In this document: positions 52,903-62,175 of the stretch, piece by piece | Numbering within the stretch: position 1 is the stretch's first letter | How the letters are laid out: the number at the start of each line of letters is the position of its first letter | Source: Candidatus Anammoxibacter sp. | GTDB taxonomy: Bacteria; Planctomycetota; Brocadiia; Brocadiales; Anammoxibacteraceae | Reading direction: 5' to 3' | Length of the DNA stretch: 64,000 bases | Assembly: GCA_021777105.1 (NCBI GenBank) | Contig: JAIQZQ010000101.1 | Coordinates: 1-64,000, forward strand | The notes under the pieces: model-generated | What the model saw: only the letters and a program-made list of their open reading frames with translations | What the model was told of the DNA's origin: nothing | Database searches by the model: none | Made by a program: the position numbers and the translations under genes

Positions 52903-53142
52903 AGGATTTCCTCTTTACGTGCCCTTATTATGTTTATTTGATTTATATCACATCTTCCATTGTCTATAAATCAATTATTAAAAAACAAAGTATGATCAAA
53001 CAAATCAGGTTTTCGAAAAATTGTGTTCGTATATGTTTTCTTCAGATGCAATGAAATAAAACCCTAAAGGGTAAATTCCTATAAACTCAGTTTGTTGGAG
53101 TTAAGGCTTTAGCCTTTTATTCATTAAGAAAGTTTGAAAACC

Positions 53143-53388
53143 TTATGCTTTTGAGTGTATTTTTTCTCTTTTTTGTTGGTCAGCGGGTTGATTTCTGTCT
53201 TCCATAAAAGGTTCTTCATATTTTTGAAGATTTCGCTCCCAAACCTCCCAAACAGATTGATTTTTTGGGATCAGGAGCATTCCTTCGGCAGTTTTTTTAA
53301 TATAAACCTCCGTCCCGTCAAATCGATAAGATTTGGGAAGTCTTACGGCCTGACTTCGTCCATTTATAAATAATTTTGCGGTTTCCAT
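53143..53388 (-). CDS. orphan VapB-type antitoxin
   Basis: 81 residues. [20 protein letters not shown] is the VapB/AbrB swapped-hairpin start and the tail [17 protein letters not shown] is the conserved VapC-binding peptide. VapC normally begins within a few bases of the stop, but the 240 bp to the next gene (52903-53142) show no PIN remnant. A good promoter lies upstream (53422-53449) and an AGGAGG ribosome site precedes the ATG, so it is likely expressed. Confidence 0.8.
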   Translation of the reverse strand: METAKLFINGRSQAVRLPKSYRFDGTEVYIKKTAEGMLLIPKNQSVWEVWERNLQKYEEPFMEDRNQPADQQKREKIHSKA

Positions 53389-53421
53389 AATTGACCTCCT
53401 TTATATACGTCATAACCATTC

Positions 53422-53449
53422 AATATATACTGTTGAAATTTCATGTCAA
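53422..53449 (-). promoter_or_regulatory. sigma-70 type promoter of the orphan vapB
   Basis: On the minus strand, TTGACA (53449-53444), 16 bp, TATATT (53427-53422). GTATATA occurs as a direct repeat on both sides of the expected transcription start, a possible VapB operator. Confidence 0.5.
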
Positions 53450-53707
53450 GCCATATTTCAAGAAGCGCGATTCTTTCTGTCAATGCAATACGCAAAATAT
53501 TTTTGACAATAAAAAACAAAGCGCTTCATGCCTTCTCAAACATCGAAAAAAATATTTAAATTGGTTCTTCCCGCGCTAAATATCAAATTTCAATTGACGG
53601 TTGCATGATTTAAAGCAATAATAATTTGTTTGTAAATTTGTGTATTCAATTTTAACCAAAAAGGCGCGTTTTTTTAATATTTTAATGATTATTTAAACCG
53701 GGGTTTT
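53450..53707. other. spacer with no gene
   Basis: AT-rich, noncoding on both strands as far as I can see. No clear repeat or terminator. Confidence 0.4.
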
Positions 53708-54151
53708 ATGAACTGGATATTAATTGGTTTGGCCATTGTGGTCGGCGCTTTGCTGCCGATTCAGGGCGCGTTAAACGCAAAACTTGGGACTTCAATGCCG
53801 CATCCTATGCAGGCGACGTTGGTGTCGTACATAGGTGGGTTGCTTGCGTGTTTGATCTTTTTAACATTGATCAGGGCAAACTATCCTGATTTTAAGAAGA
53901 TATTCTCGGTGGATTGGCACCTGTACTGTGGGGGCTTTCTGGGCGCGGTTTTTGTAAGCGCGATGCTTTACCTAATGCCAAGGATCGGCATTGCAAATAT
54001 GCTTGCGGCGGCGATAGTGGGGCAGCTGGTTATGTCTATATTTATCGATCATTTTGGTTTTTTTGGGGTATTTTCCGTTAGATTAGGCGCGTCAAGGATT
54101 ATTGGTGTCATATTGCTTATCGGCGGGCTTTACTTTATTCAGCGCAAATAG
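53708..54151 (+). CDS. DMT-family membrane transporter (DUF606/YdcZ)
   Basis: 147 residues with about five membrane segments: GLAIVVGALLPIQGALNAKL at the N-terminus with the family's G-x-x-x-P-x-Q-x-x-x-N pattern, then HPMQATLVSYIGGLLACLI. This is the half-size drug/metabolite transporter family DUF606, working as a dimer. No Shine-Dalgarno is obvious. Substrate unknown. Confidence 0.85.
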   Translation: MNWILIGLAIVVGALLPIQGALNAKLGTSMPHPMQATLVSYIGGLLACLIFLTLIRANYPDFKKIFSVDWHLYCGGFLGAVFVSAMLYLMPRIGIANMLAAAIVGQLVMSIFIDHFGFFGVFSVRLGASRIIGVILLIGGLYFIQRK

Positions 54152-54243
54152 GGCGAGGAGCAATTAGCGGTTGGCAATTGGCAGTTGCTAAAATGTTTTT
54201 CCGAACTTTTTACTTTTTTCCCGCTCTGTTTATCCCGGGCAGG

Positions 54244-54597
54244 TTACATTCGTATTTTTATGGTATCATCCGTAACGCCTCTTTGGTCGTTTTTGGCGGA
54301 ATAAACTAATTTCCCAACCCTATCTATATGCTCAACCAGTTTTGTCTCTGAAATGTTTTCATAATGGACAACATCAAAATAATAGGGCAATGGCAGTTCC
54401 TCATTTAACTCAAAAGATAATTTTGCGACGATTGATACGTTGATATGCTTTCCTTTAATTGCCAAATCCACATCCGAACCGCGTTTATGGTTGCCTTTAG
54501 CGCGCGATCCGAACACAATCGCTTCTTCAATTTCAGGCGCCTTTTTTAACGCTTCTTTAATATATTCAAAATCTCTTTTTGTTAGTCCGTGATTCAT
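54244..54597 (-). CDS. MNT-type nucleotidyltransferase (antitoxin of a HEPN/MNT pair)
   Basis: 117 residues. The minimal nucleotidyltransferase motif G-S-R-A-K-G-x-x-x-x-G-S-D-V-D-L is clear (about residues 28-43), with the second acid in YYFDVVHYENI. In HEPN/MNT modules this enzyme AMPylates the HEPN toxin near its active site. It overlaps the HEPN gene by 4 bp and follows it, the usual gene order. Confidence 0.88.
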   Translation of the reverse strand: MNHGLTKRDFEYIKEALKKAPEIEEAIVFGSRAKGNHKRGSDVDLAIKGKHINVSIVAKLSFELNEELPLPYYFDVVHYENISETKLVEHIDRVGKLVYSAKNDQRGVTDDTIKIRM

Positions 54598-55007
54598 TCA
54601 GTTTCCAGTTTTTTCTTAAAATCTTTATAAAGGTCTAAAATCATGGGATAATACGTATCGCGGATTCTTTTTTCCACATCAACCGCAATTTCTTCATTAT
54701 AAGTGTGGGCGGTCAGGTTTCTGTTTTCAAGCGCGTCAATCCAGCCGTGCCCATCTGCAATATAGCCTGCCTGAAAAGCTTGTTTAATTGTATCGCGCGG
54801 GCTTTTCACTGTAAATCCAGCCTCTTCCTGATAATCTTTTAAAAGCTTCCATGAAAGTTCAAATGTTATTTCAAAAAATTGCGTCATGCCGGCGCGTTCC
54901 GCTATGGATGGGGCTTTAATACTTATTGTGCTTTCCAATAGCTTAAAAGCCTTTTCAAAATTCTGAAATCTCTGCTTCCAACGCGTATCCTTAAATTCAT
55001 TGTCCAT
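54594..55007 (-). CDS. HEPN-type protein (HI0074 family), toxin partner
   Basis: 137 residues, helical. FEITFELSWKLLKDYQEEAG and KSPRDTIKQAFQAGYI are the HI0074 signatures; ENRNLTAHTYNEE supplies the R-x4-H ribonuclease-type motif of HEPN domains. It was once called a nucleotidyltransferase substrate-binding protein and is now regarded as the toxin half of HEPN/MNT modules. Translationally coupled to the MNT gene. Confidence 0.85.
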   Translation of the reverse strand: MDNEFKDTRWKQRFQNFEKAFKLLESTISIKAPSIAERAGMTQFFEITFELSWKLLKDYQEEAGFTVKSPRDTIKQAFQAGYIADGHGWIDALENRNLTAHTYNEEIAVDVEKRIRDTYYPMILDLYKDFKKKLETE

Positions 55008-55294
55008 AATTTAAAGCCTGTTTTTGCAAAATGTTCCCAGATGCGCTATATTGCCTCTCATTTCTAGTAAAAACTGCTTGAAATTGTACTATTATGTAGG
55101 AATAATCACAAGGGATAATACTTTTTACAGGCAAGCAATTTAGCTCCTAAATGCCTATTTTGAACTCCTGTTATATTTACGCTCGAAATTTTAGCAATTA
55201 TTGTTAAAATACTAGAAAACTTGACAGGGTAATAGATATTAAAAAATCAGATGTAATGTCTCAAAACTATTCATCATAAAAGAATTAATAATTA

Positions 55295-56299
55295 ATGAAA
55301 CCAAGGCAGGAACAATTTAGCGGCTCTTTGATTGGGCAGTGTCTGGGCGATGCTTTGGGATTTGTTGTCGAGGGTGAACCGAGGTTTGTTTGCGTAGAGC
55401 ATGTTAAATCCCTAAACGCCGGGCTGGAGGTCGCGCGGGGGCGTTATCCTTTTGCTATTGGGCAATATACCGATGATTCGCAACTTGCGCGCGAACTTTT
55501 GCAGAGTTATGTTGCCTGCGGTGAATTTTCCCCTGAGGATTACGCAGATCGAATTAGCGCAATTTTTTTAGAGAATAGGATTGTCGGCAGGGGCAGGGCC
55601 ACGGAAGAGGCCGCAAAACGGCTTGCCAAAGGCGTCCACTGGGAAGAGGCGGGAACACCGTCTCCTTCCGCCGGAAACGGCAGCGCAATGCGGGCCGGGC
55701 CTGTAGGATTGCTGTTTTACGACAATCCTGAAATGTTGATTAAGGTTTCCTATGATCAGGGGCGCATAACGCATCAGGACTCCCGGTGTTCGGCAGGCGC
55801 GCTTGCCGTGGCAGGGGCGGTGGCGTTAGCGCTTAAAGCCGATTCAGGGTCAATTGACGCGCATTCATTTATTGACAAATTAAGCGGGTGGGCAAAAGAG
55901 CTGGACGATTCCGTGTCGTCGGCCATTTTGCAATTAAAAGAGCTTTTGCCGTTGCCGCGGGATGTAGCATGCGGTATTATTAATGTTATAGGCAAGGATG
56001 CCGGCTCTTTAAGGGGCGTAGACGGCATCTCTCCTTTTGTCACGAGCAGCGTTTTGTGGAGTTTGTACTCGTTTTTAAAGGATCCAAGTGATTATTGGGG
56101 GGTTATTTGCCGCGCTATTGCCGGAGGCGGCGATGTTGACACTACTGCGGCTATGGCCGGCGCTATAAGCGGGGCATATTCAGGGCTTGAGGCGGTTCCT
56201 GCGGGCTTTGCCGCTCGGCTTACGGATCAGGGGGGATGGGGGTTTGTTGAACTGGTTAATCTTGCAAACAGGTGCTATGCGTTGAAAATGGGGCAATAG
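55295..56299 (+). CDS. ADP-ribosylglycohydrolase (DraG-like)
   Basis: 334 residues. IGQCLGDALGFVVEGEP, YTDDSQLARELL (the T-D-D metal motif), GNGSAMRAGPVG and GGDVDTTAAMAGAISGAYSG are the metal-binding and active-site motifs of the ADP-ribosylglycohydrolase family. It removes ADP-ribose from proteins or nucleic acids. Whether it acts on a nitrogenase, as DraG does, or on toxin-modified targets cannot be told; no nif or draT gene is nearby. Confidence 0.88.
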   Translation: MKPRQEQFSGSLIGQCLGDALGFVVEGEPRFVCVEHVKSLNAGLEVARGRYPFAIGQYTDDSQLARELLQSYVACGEFSPEDYADRISAIFLENRIVGRGRATEEAAKRLAKGVHWEEAGTPSPSAGNGSAMRAGPVGLLFYDNPEMLIKVSYDQGRITHQDSRCSAGALAVAGAVALALKADSGSIDAHSFIDKLSGWAKELDDSVSSAILQLKELLPLPRDVACGIINVIGKDAGSLRGVDGISPFVTSSVLWSLYSFLKDPSDYWGVICRAIAGGGDVDTTAAMAGAISGAYSGLEAVPAGFAARLTDQGGWGFVELVNLANRCYALKMGQ

Positions 56300-56609
56300 A
56301 GTTTTAAGCCCTTGGCGTAGCAGTATTTGGGGGAAATGGCTCAGTTTGGCGCCACTGGTTTAAATAGGGGGAATGTATGCTGTTTTTAAAGAAATTTGGC
56401 GCATTTAAACCCGCTTTTTATATCACTAAATGTGTATAAAAATTATTATAAAAGTATATCATCTTTTAGTATTAAAATGAAATGTTTAGATGTGTGTAAC
56501 ATGTTGCTATCATAGGTGTTATATGTGTTTTGTATTGGTCTGTGGAGTTGTTTTGTAGGTTAACACGATAGAAAAATCCGATTTTTGCCGAAAATTCTCT
56601 AATTTTATA

Positions 56610-56638
56610 TTGACTTGTTTATTAGTGTAATCTATAAT
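56610..56638 (+). promoter_or_regulatory. strong promoter of the HAO-like gene
   Basis: TTGACT (56610-56615), 17 bp, TATAAT (56633-56638). Start expected near 56645, giving a 5' leader of about 235 nt before the ATG at 56880. The leader is AT-rich and contains GGGGGTGATAGGGG at 56758-56771. Confidence 0.7.
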
Positions 56639-56879
56639 TGCCGACTCGAAAATTCTATAAATTTTTAGAAAATTTAAGTTTATTTATTGGCTAATATATC
56701 TTTTACATTAATTTTGTGGACTCTTTGTAAGTTGATTTAGATTAGCTAAAATAGAAAGGGGGTGATAGGGGAAAAGTATTATAAATTTATATTTTTTATT
56801 AATGTATTGTAGTCGTAGTTCTTGAATTAGACTTTTGATTACGAAGGCATTCCTAAAGAAAGGAGTGAATAAAACACAC

Positions 56880-58589
56880 ATGAGTAAAATTTTTAAAATA
56901 ATGGTTTTAGCCGCTGTTGTAACACTCGGCGCTTTTCAGGCCGTAAATGAAGTAACGGATAATGATGCCCAAGCGGTGGAAATCATTACCCATTGGGTAC
57001 CACACGAAGTATATGGTATGCCCGGTGAACCTGACAACTCTGGAAAGGTCTTCTTTTCAGGTTTGGCAGCAAAATACATGGGTTATCCAAAAGGGGCTCC
57101 TGCATGGCCTGGTAAGTTTGCAAGATTCTACAGAACTTTGCCTGCTTACAGATACTACATTCCTGATCACATGTACAACAGGGATGAGTTGAGACCTGCA
57201 AACCCTGTAAAAGGTCATTTCAGAGGCGACCAGTGTCTTGGCTGCCATTCTGTAGTTACTCCTGGTATTGTTAGAGACTGGAAAAAGAGCAGACATTCAA
57301 GATTAGAGCCATCTCCAGTTGGTTGTGACACATGCCACGGAAATAACCATCAGAAATTGTTCATGCCTAGCGCAAAAACTTGTGGAGCAGCTGATTGCCA
57401 CGAAACCCAGTATGAAGAACATAATCAGGCTGGTATCGGTTCTCACGCTTCATGCGCAAGTTTTGCTCAGATTGAATGCGCATGGTCAATTGAAAGACCA
57501 CCTGGAGACACAGCCGGTTGTGTTTTCTGTCATACAAGTTCAGAAGAACGTTGTAGCACTTGCCACCAAAGACATCAGTTTTCTCCTTGGGTAGCAAGAC
57601 ATTCAGAACAGTGCAAAACTTGTCATTGGGGTAAAGATCATAGAGATTGGGAAGCCTATGACATCGGAATGCACGGTGTTGTTTATCAGGTGAACAAATG
57701 GGATCCTGAGCAGTTTGATTTTGATAAACCACTTGCCGACGCTGACTACGTAGGTCCTACTTGTCAGTATTGTCATTTACGCGGTGGTCATCACAATATT
57801 CAGAGATTCTCTACTGTTTACACCAGTATGGGTATGTCCATGGCCGACCGTGGCGCTCCTATCTGGAAAGAAAAGAGAGATCGTTGGGTATCAGTTTGTG
57901 ATGATTGTCACGCTCCTAGATTTGCCGCTGAAAACTTGCAGGCGATGGACGAAGCTGTAAAAGACGCTGGTCTTAAGTATAGGGAAACATTTAAGATTGC
58001 TGAGGACTTGTTCCTTGACGGTCTTGATGAACCAATGCCTAAAGATTTGGCTCCTGACTGGTCAGGTCAGCATCTTTGGAACTTGAAGATTGCTGCTTAC
58101 CACGGCAAAGAATACGGCGGAGAAGAGATGGAATCCGGCGAATTCAGAATGTCAAACTGTTCAGATATTACAAGGACATGTTTTGAAAGTGTTGGATACT
58201 GGCAGACATACATTCAGAAAGGTATGGCTCACGGTTCATGGAACGACGCTACATACAGCGACGGTTCATTTGGTATGGACAGATGGTTGGTTAGAGTTAA
58301 AGAAACCTCTTCAAGAATTAGAAGAATTGCCGCTATCGAAAAGAAAATCGGCATGGAGTGGGTTCCTGATACTTTCTGGGAACGTGGCGAATGGCTTGAC
58401 CAGTTAACTGGTCGTCAGATTGTTGACGAATTCCCAGGCGAGACTATCTTTACTCTTTGTCCTGAGCCGGGCTGGTTGGATACACACCATGCTCCTGCTG
58501 AAGAAGTTGCTTACATCAAACGCAAATTGGAAGAGTTGGGCATGAAAGCCGGCGTTCATAGCGCAAGGCATCAGCATCATGAAGAATAA
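56880..58589 (+). CDS. octaheme hydroxylamine oxidoreductase-like cytochrome c
   Basis: 569 residues. The signal peptide (1 to about 32) exports it to the periplasm or anammoxosome. Eight heme attachment sites: C119xxCH, C149xxCH, C168x4CH (an expanded site), C214xxCH, C225xxCH, C245xxCH, C295xxCH and C340xxCH. The C-terminal GYWQTYIQKGMAHGSWNDA and TYSDGSFGMDRWL resemble the HAO region where a Tyr can cross-link to the P460 heme; Tyr 440, 444 and 459 are candidates. A cross-link would favour oxidation of hydroxylamine or hydrazine, its absence nitrite reduction. AGGAG lies 14 bases upstream. Own promoter and terminator; codon choice looks that of a highly expressed gene. Confidence 0.9.
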   Translation: MSKIFKIMVLAAVVTLGAFQAVNEVTDNDAQAVEIITHWVPHEVYGMPGEPDNSGKVFFSGLAAKYMGYPKGAPAWPGKFARFYRTLPAYRYYIPDHMYNRDELRPANPVKGHFRGDQCLGCHSVVTPGIVRDWKKSRHSRLEPSPVGCDTCHGNNHQKLFMPSAKTCGAADCHETQYEEHNQAGIGSHASCASFAQIECAWSIERPPGDTAGCVFCHTSSEERCSTCHQRHQFSPWVARHSEQCKTCHWGKDHRDWEAYDIGMHGVVYQVNKWDPEQFDFDKPLADADYVGPTCQYCHLRGGHHNIQRFSTVYTSMGMSMADRGAPIWKEKRDRWVSVCDDCHAPRFAAENLQAMDEAVKDAGLKYRETFKIAEDLFLDGLDEPMPKDLAPDWSGQHLWNLKIAAYHGKEYGGEEMESGEFRMSNCSDITRTCFESVGYWQTYIQKGMAHGSWNDATYSDGSFGMDRWLVRVKETSSRIRRIAAIEKKIGMEWVPDTFWERGEWLDQLTGRQIVDEFPGETIFTLCPEPGWLDTHHAPAEEVAYIKRKLEELGMKAGVHSARHQHHEE

Positions 58590-58651
58590 TTCAAATCTTG
58601 TTTGAATTATGACTCAACATTCATGAGTTTCAATTTGTTTGTTTCACAATT

Positions 58652-58695
58652 GAGAAGCTGTATGGATTTAACTATCCATGCAGCTTCTCTTTTTT
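58652..58695 (+). terminator. terminator of the HAO-like gene
   Basis: GAGAAGCTG-TATGGAT with ATCCATG-CAGCTTCTC, a stem of about 16 bp (58652-58689), followed by six T. Confidence 0.9.
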
Positions 58696-58760
58696 ATACT
58701 CAGATAGGCGCAGGAAAGACTTATTTATATTTAAACATAACGTGATTTTGGAAATAATAA

Positions 58761-59981
58761 ATGATTGACTCATTAATAATAAAAAACAATAGAGGCGTAT
58801 TTAAACATATAGCTTTTGTAGTATTAATAATAGCTGTCGCTATTGGCGGATGCGGCAAAGAAAAAACGAGCCGCCTGGATGCGGCAAAAGCTCTTTTAAA
58901 AGAGGGTAAAAGCGACGAGGCTCTAAAAGAGCTTGAAATAGAGGTAAAAAACGATCCTAAATCAGCTGATGCTTATTATGAGATCGGCAATATATATTTA
59001 AGCAAAGGTAAATTTGAAGAGGCGGCGGCCGGCTATGCTAAAGCCATTGATATTGACCCGTATTTTGCGGACGCCCACAAAAAGCTGACCGACACGTTTA
59101 ACCTTATGCCGGCTCCAATGGATGAGTTTACACGATGCCAAACAGAGGTGGATAATAACCCGAACGACCCTATGTCGCATGTGCTTTTGGGACATTTCTT
59201 CCATAAGGTTGGGCAGACAATGGACGCTATAAATGAATATGAATTGTCGCTGCAATTAGCCCCGGAGAACCCTTTTGTGGTTTATAATCTTGCCGTGGCT
59301 TATCATGATATGGATTTGTATGAAAAAGCGATTCCCCTTTATAAAAAGTCACTTGAGATGCATCCGGATAATGATAAAGCGCACTATAATCTCGGCGTTG
59401 CATATCAGGAAAACGAGAGGGTTGAGGAGGCTATTGCGGAATATAATGAGACATTAAAACTAAACCCGAAATATGGGGAAGTTTATGTGAATATCGGTCA
59501 ATTGAATCTTAAGGCTGAGAAGTTTGAGAACGCGATTGATCTATATAAAAAGGCTATTGAAGTTCAGCCGGAATTGGCTAAAGCGTATTATGAGCTTGGA
59601 ATTGTGCATATTCTTCAGGAAAACTATGATGAAGCGCTAAAGCTTTCAAAAAAGGCTTTAGATTTGAAATATGATTACGCCAATGCTCAATTTAATATAG
59701 GGGTTATTTACCATAAAAGAGGCGATCTTGAAAGGGCTATTGAGGAGTATGACAAAACCCTGGATATTGACAAATTGTACGAAGATGCGTTTTACCAGCG
59801 AGGCCTTGTATACAGAGAACTTGGCGATTTTGGTCAGGCGTTTAATGACTATCTGTACTACAATAAATTGTTAAAGGGAAAAACCGGCAGAGAGGCTCCT
59901 TTGGTTATGAAGGTAGAGGAATCTCTGGACGATTTGAAAATAATGCCTTTCCTTCGTGATGAAAAAATCGAGTTGAAGTAA
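58761..59981 (+). CDS. TPR lipoprotein A
   Basis: 406 residues. An N-terminal hydrophobic segment ends in a lipobox AIGGC (Cys at about 31), followed by nine to ten TPR units (ADAYYEIGNIYLSKGKFEEA, KAHYNLGVAYQENERVEEAI). Likely an envelope-anchored scaffold facing the periplasm. It follows the HAO-like gene after its terminator; a role in assembling the cytochrome is possible but only positional. Similar in layout to the next gene (60049). Confidence 0.8.
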   Translation: MIDSLIIKNNRGVFKHIAFVVLIIAVAIGGCGKEKTSRLDAAKALLKEGKSDEALKELEIEVKNDPKSADAYYEIGNIYLSKGKFEEAAAGYAKAIDIDPYFADAHKKLTDTFNLMPAPMDEFTRCQTEVDNNPNDPMSHVLLGHFFHKVGQTMDAINEYELSLQLAPENPFVVYNLAVAYHDMDLYEKAIPLYKKSLEMHPDNDKAHYNLGVAYQENERVEEAIAEYNETLKLNPKYGEVYVNIGQLNLKAEKFENAIDLYKKAIEVQPELAKAYYELGIVHILQENYDEALKLSKKALDLKYDYANAQFNIGVIYHKRGDLERAIEEYDKTLDIDKLYEDAFYQRGLVYRELGDFGQAFNDYLYYNKLLKGKTGREAPLVMKVEESLDDLKIMPFLRDEKIELK

Positions 59982-60048
59982 AGCTTTTTTCATTATGAAT
60001 GTTTATTTTAAATAGGTTAACATTTTTTAAACAAGATTTAGCGTAAAA

Positions 60049-61146
60049 ATGTATAGAAAACTGTTTGTTGTTGTTTTATTAGCATTTGCAGCGATTTGCT
60101 GCAATAAACCGGAAAACCATTTGCAAAATGCGGACCAATTCCTGAACCAGGGTAAAGTAAGCGACGCAATAGAATCATATAAAAAGGCGCTGGAAGAAAC
60201 TCCGGATAACCCTGAAATATTGTACCAGCTTGGCAATGCGTATCTTAAAAATGCCCAGATAGACGAAGCTATTGCTTCATTTGACAAAGCTATAAAGATA
60301 AAACCGGATTATACGGAAGCGCATGAGAGGTTATCGGCGTCTTATAAGTTGCAAGGCGTAACTGATGATGAGGAGACTATTTGCAAAAATGCTATTGAGT
60401 CCGATCCTAAAAATATAGCAGCTTATGTTAGGCTCTCTGTTTTGTACAACAACAAGGGCAAAACGGAAGACGCGTTTGAAGTTTTAAACAAGGCCAAGGA
60501 AATTGCCCCATATGACGCGACTGTGCCTTTTAATACCGCTATTTTATATCAAGGTTCAAATGAGCTTGACAAGGCGGTTGAAGATTATAAGCGAGCTATA
60601 CAGCTTGATCCTAAACTGGATATGGCGTATTACAATCTCGGTGTGATATTGCAACAAAAAGGGCAATTTGCCGAGGCTATAAAAAAGTATCAAAAGATGG
60701 TAGAGTTAAAGCCAAGCGACTCAGGGGCTTACATGAATATGGGGATATCCGCTTTTGCGTTGGACAGATTAGACGACGCTGAAGTGGCTTACAAAAAGGC
60801 CCTTGAAATAAACAAGGAACTCCCTGAAGCGCATTACGGCCTTGGCATGATATATGCCAAAAAGAAGGAGTATGAAAATGCTATTTCGAGCAATCAAAAG
60901 GTGATAGAAATATTTCCTGAACACACTCACGCCCATTTCAATCTTGCCACAATTTATCATCTTCAGGATCAAATAGACAATGCCTTGGGCCAATATAGTA
61001 AGGTTCTGGAGTTGGATAAGAGGTATCCTGAAGCTTATTACAACAGGGCGCAGATTTATGAGTCAAAAGGCATGAAAGCCGAGGCCGAAGCTGACATAGA
61101 GATGTTTAAATCTCTTACACAACAACCGCCTAAAACCGGCGAATGA
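60049..61146 (+). CDS. TPR lipoprotein B
   Basis: 365 residues. The signal MYRKLFVVVLLAFAAICC has a lipobox-like AICC (Cys 17 or 18), then about nine TPR units (PEILYQLGNAYLKNAQIDEA, MAYYNLGVILQQKGQFAEAI). It lies 67 bp after lipoprotein A and shares its plan, so the two are probably related duplicates. Predicted envelope-anchored scaffold; partner unknown. Confidence 0.8.
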   Translation: MYRKLFVVVLLAFAAICCNKPENHLQNADQFLNQGKVSDAIESYKKALEETPDNPEILYQLGNAYLKNAQIDEAIASFDKAIKIKPDYTEAHERLSASYKLQGVTDDEETICKNAIESDPKNIAAYVRLSVLYNNKGKTEDAFEVLNKAKEIAPYDATVPFNTAILYQGSNELDKAVEDYKRAIQLDPKLDMAYYNLGVILQQKGQFAEAIKKYQKMVELKPSDSGAYMNMGISAFALDRLDDAEVAYKKALEINKELPEAHYGLGMIYAKKKEYENAISSNQKVIEIFPEHTHAHFNLATIYHLQDQIDNALGQYSKVLELDKRYPEAYYNRAQIYESKGMKAEAEADIEMFKSLTQQPPKTGE

Positions 61147-61151
61147 TATGG

Positions 61152-61183
61152 AACCGGCTAATAAGATAAGATATTGGCCGGTT
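61152..61183 (+). terminator. terminator after TPR lipoprotein B
   Basis: AACCGGCTAAT (61152-61162) pairs with ATTGGCCGGTT (61173-61183) with one G-U; TTTCATTT overlaps and follows. Confidence 0.55.
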
Positions 61184-61290
61184 TCATTTAAACCCAAATT
61201 GCCATTTAGCGGTTGCATTTTCGTGTCTAAACTAAACCGCGTTGTAAAATACAGAAGTTGAGTTTCACTCTGCATCAATGCGTAAAATTT

Positions 61291-61521
61291 CTATCCTTTT
61301 AGCAGGTCTCTAAACATTATTTTGTCAATACCTGCTTGTTTTAACATATCGCTAAAAGTTCCTTTAGGTATATCTCGTTTGCCTTTATGGCTTAATCGTA
61401 CCTGTAATACGTTCTCGTTGTCCACGATTTTTTCCCACGTTTCGTGTTTTTGGCTTCTTATTTTAATAAAGCCTAATTTTTTAAGCACAAACCGCATATC
61501 ATTGTAAGTATACATGGCCAT
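61291..61521 (-). CDS. HicA-type mRNA interferase toxin
   Basis: 76 residues, a double-stranded-RNA-binding-like fold typical of HicA: DMRFVLKKLGFIKIRSQKHE then TW, and RLSHKGKRDIPKGTFSDMLK followed by QAGI. The His in SQKHETW replaces the usual G-S-H-H of the active site, so activity may rest on one His. It follows and overlaps the HicB-like gene by 23 bp. The start could be two codons later (ATG 61515). Confidence 0.8.
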   Translation of the reverse strand: MAMYTYNDMRFVLKKLGFIKIRSQKHETWEKIVDNENVLQVRLSHKGKRDIPKGTFSDMLKQAGIDKIMFRDLLKG

Positions 61522-61837
61522 ATTTAACCGTAATCAACTCGTATAGTTCCCATTTATTTTTGCACTCAATGACTTTGTCCACATAAGGCTTGTGATGGAA
61601 TCTGTTAGGGCTTTTGGTAAATATTTCTTCGCGATCCTTGTAATCTTCTGAGTATTCACTTATCATCTCTATAATTGAATCTAAGGCCTGTTCCGATGTG
61701 TCCATTTCTGTTACTATATCCAGTTCCGGGCATTTAGCCATGTATCTTTCTTCATCTTTAATGATATAGATAGTAAGTAAAGGCATGCCCTGAACAATTT
61801 GTGGTTCCTTTTCTTCAACAATTTTGATTTTTCCCAT
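61499..61837 (-). CDS. HicB-like antitoxin
   Basis: 112 residues. LLTIYIIKDEERYMAKCPEL then DIVTEMDTSEQAL is the partly degraded RNase-H-like HicB fold that blocks HicA. No helix-turn-helix or ribbon-helix-helix domain follows, so DNA binding is not evident. It precedes hicA, the less common gene order. Confidence 0.75.
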   Translation of the reverse strand: MGKIKIVEEKEPQIVQGMPLLTIYIIKDEERYMAKCPELDIVTEMDTSEQALDSIIEMISEYSEDYKDREEIFTKSPNRFHHKPYVDKVIECKNKWELYELITVKYGHVYLQ

Positions 61838-61893
61838 ATTTTTTCCTGTTAAAAAGGCATCAAAAGACAGGCAACGAAAAGAGGTGGAAATAA

Positions 61894-61967
<74 letters not shown>

Positions 61968-62175
61968 TGAATACAACATTGTTTATGGGATGCAAGCGTA
62001 TGTATATTGCATTGCGGATATTGCGGTTGGCGCGCGCAAGCGTAAATAGTTGCGCGCAAAAACAAAAAAGGAGTTTACCAGTTTTTACGCATTTTTTCAA
62101 GTGTTTTGTTTTATTTGAGCAAGCTGTTTTTTTGCCGCGGCTTGAAACTTAAGGGCCTTTAAACGCGCCTTTAGA

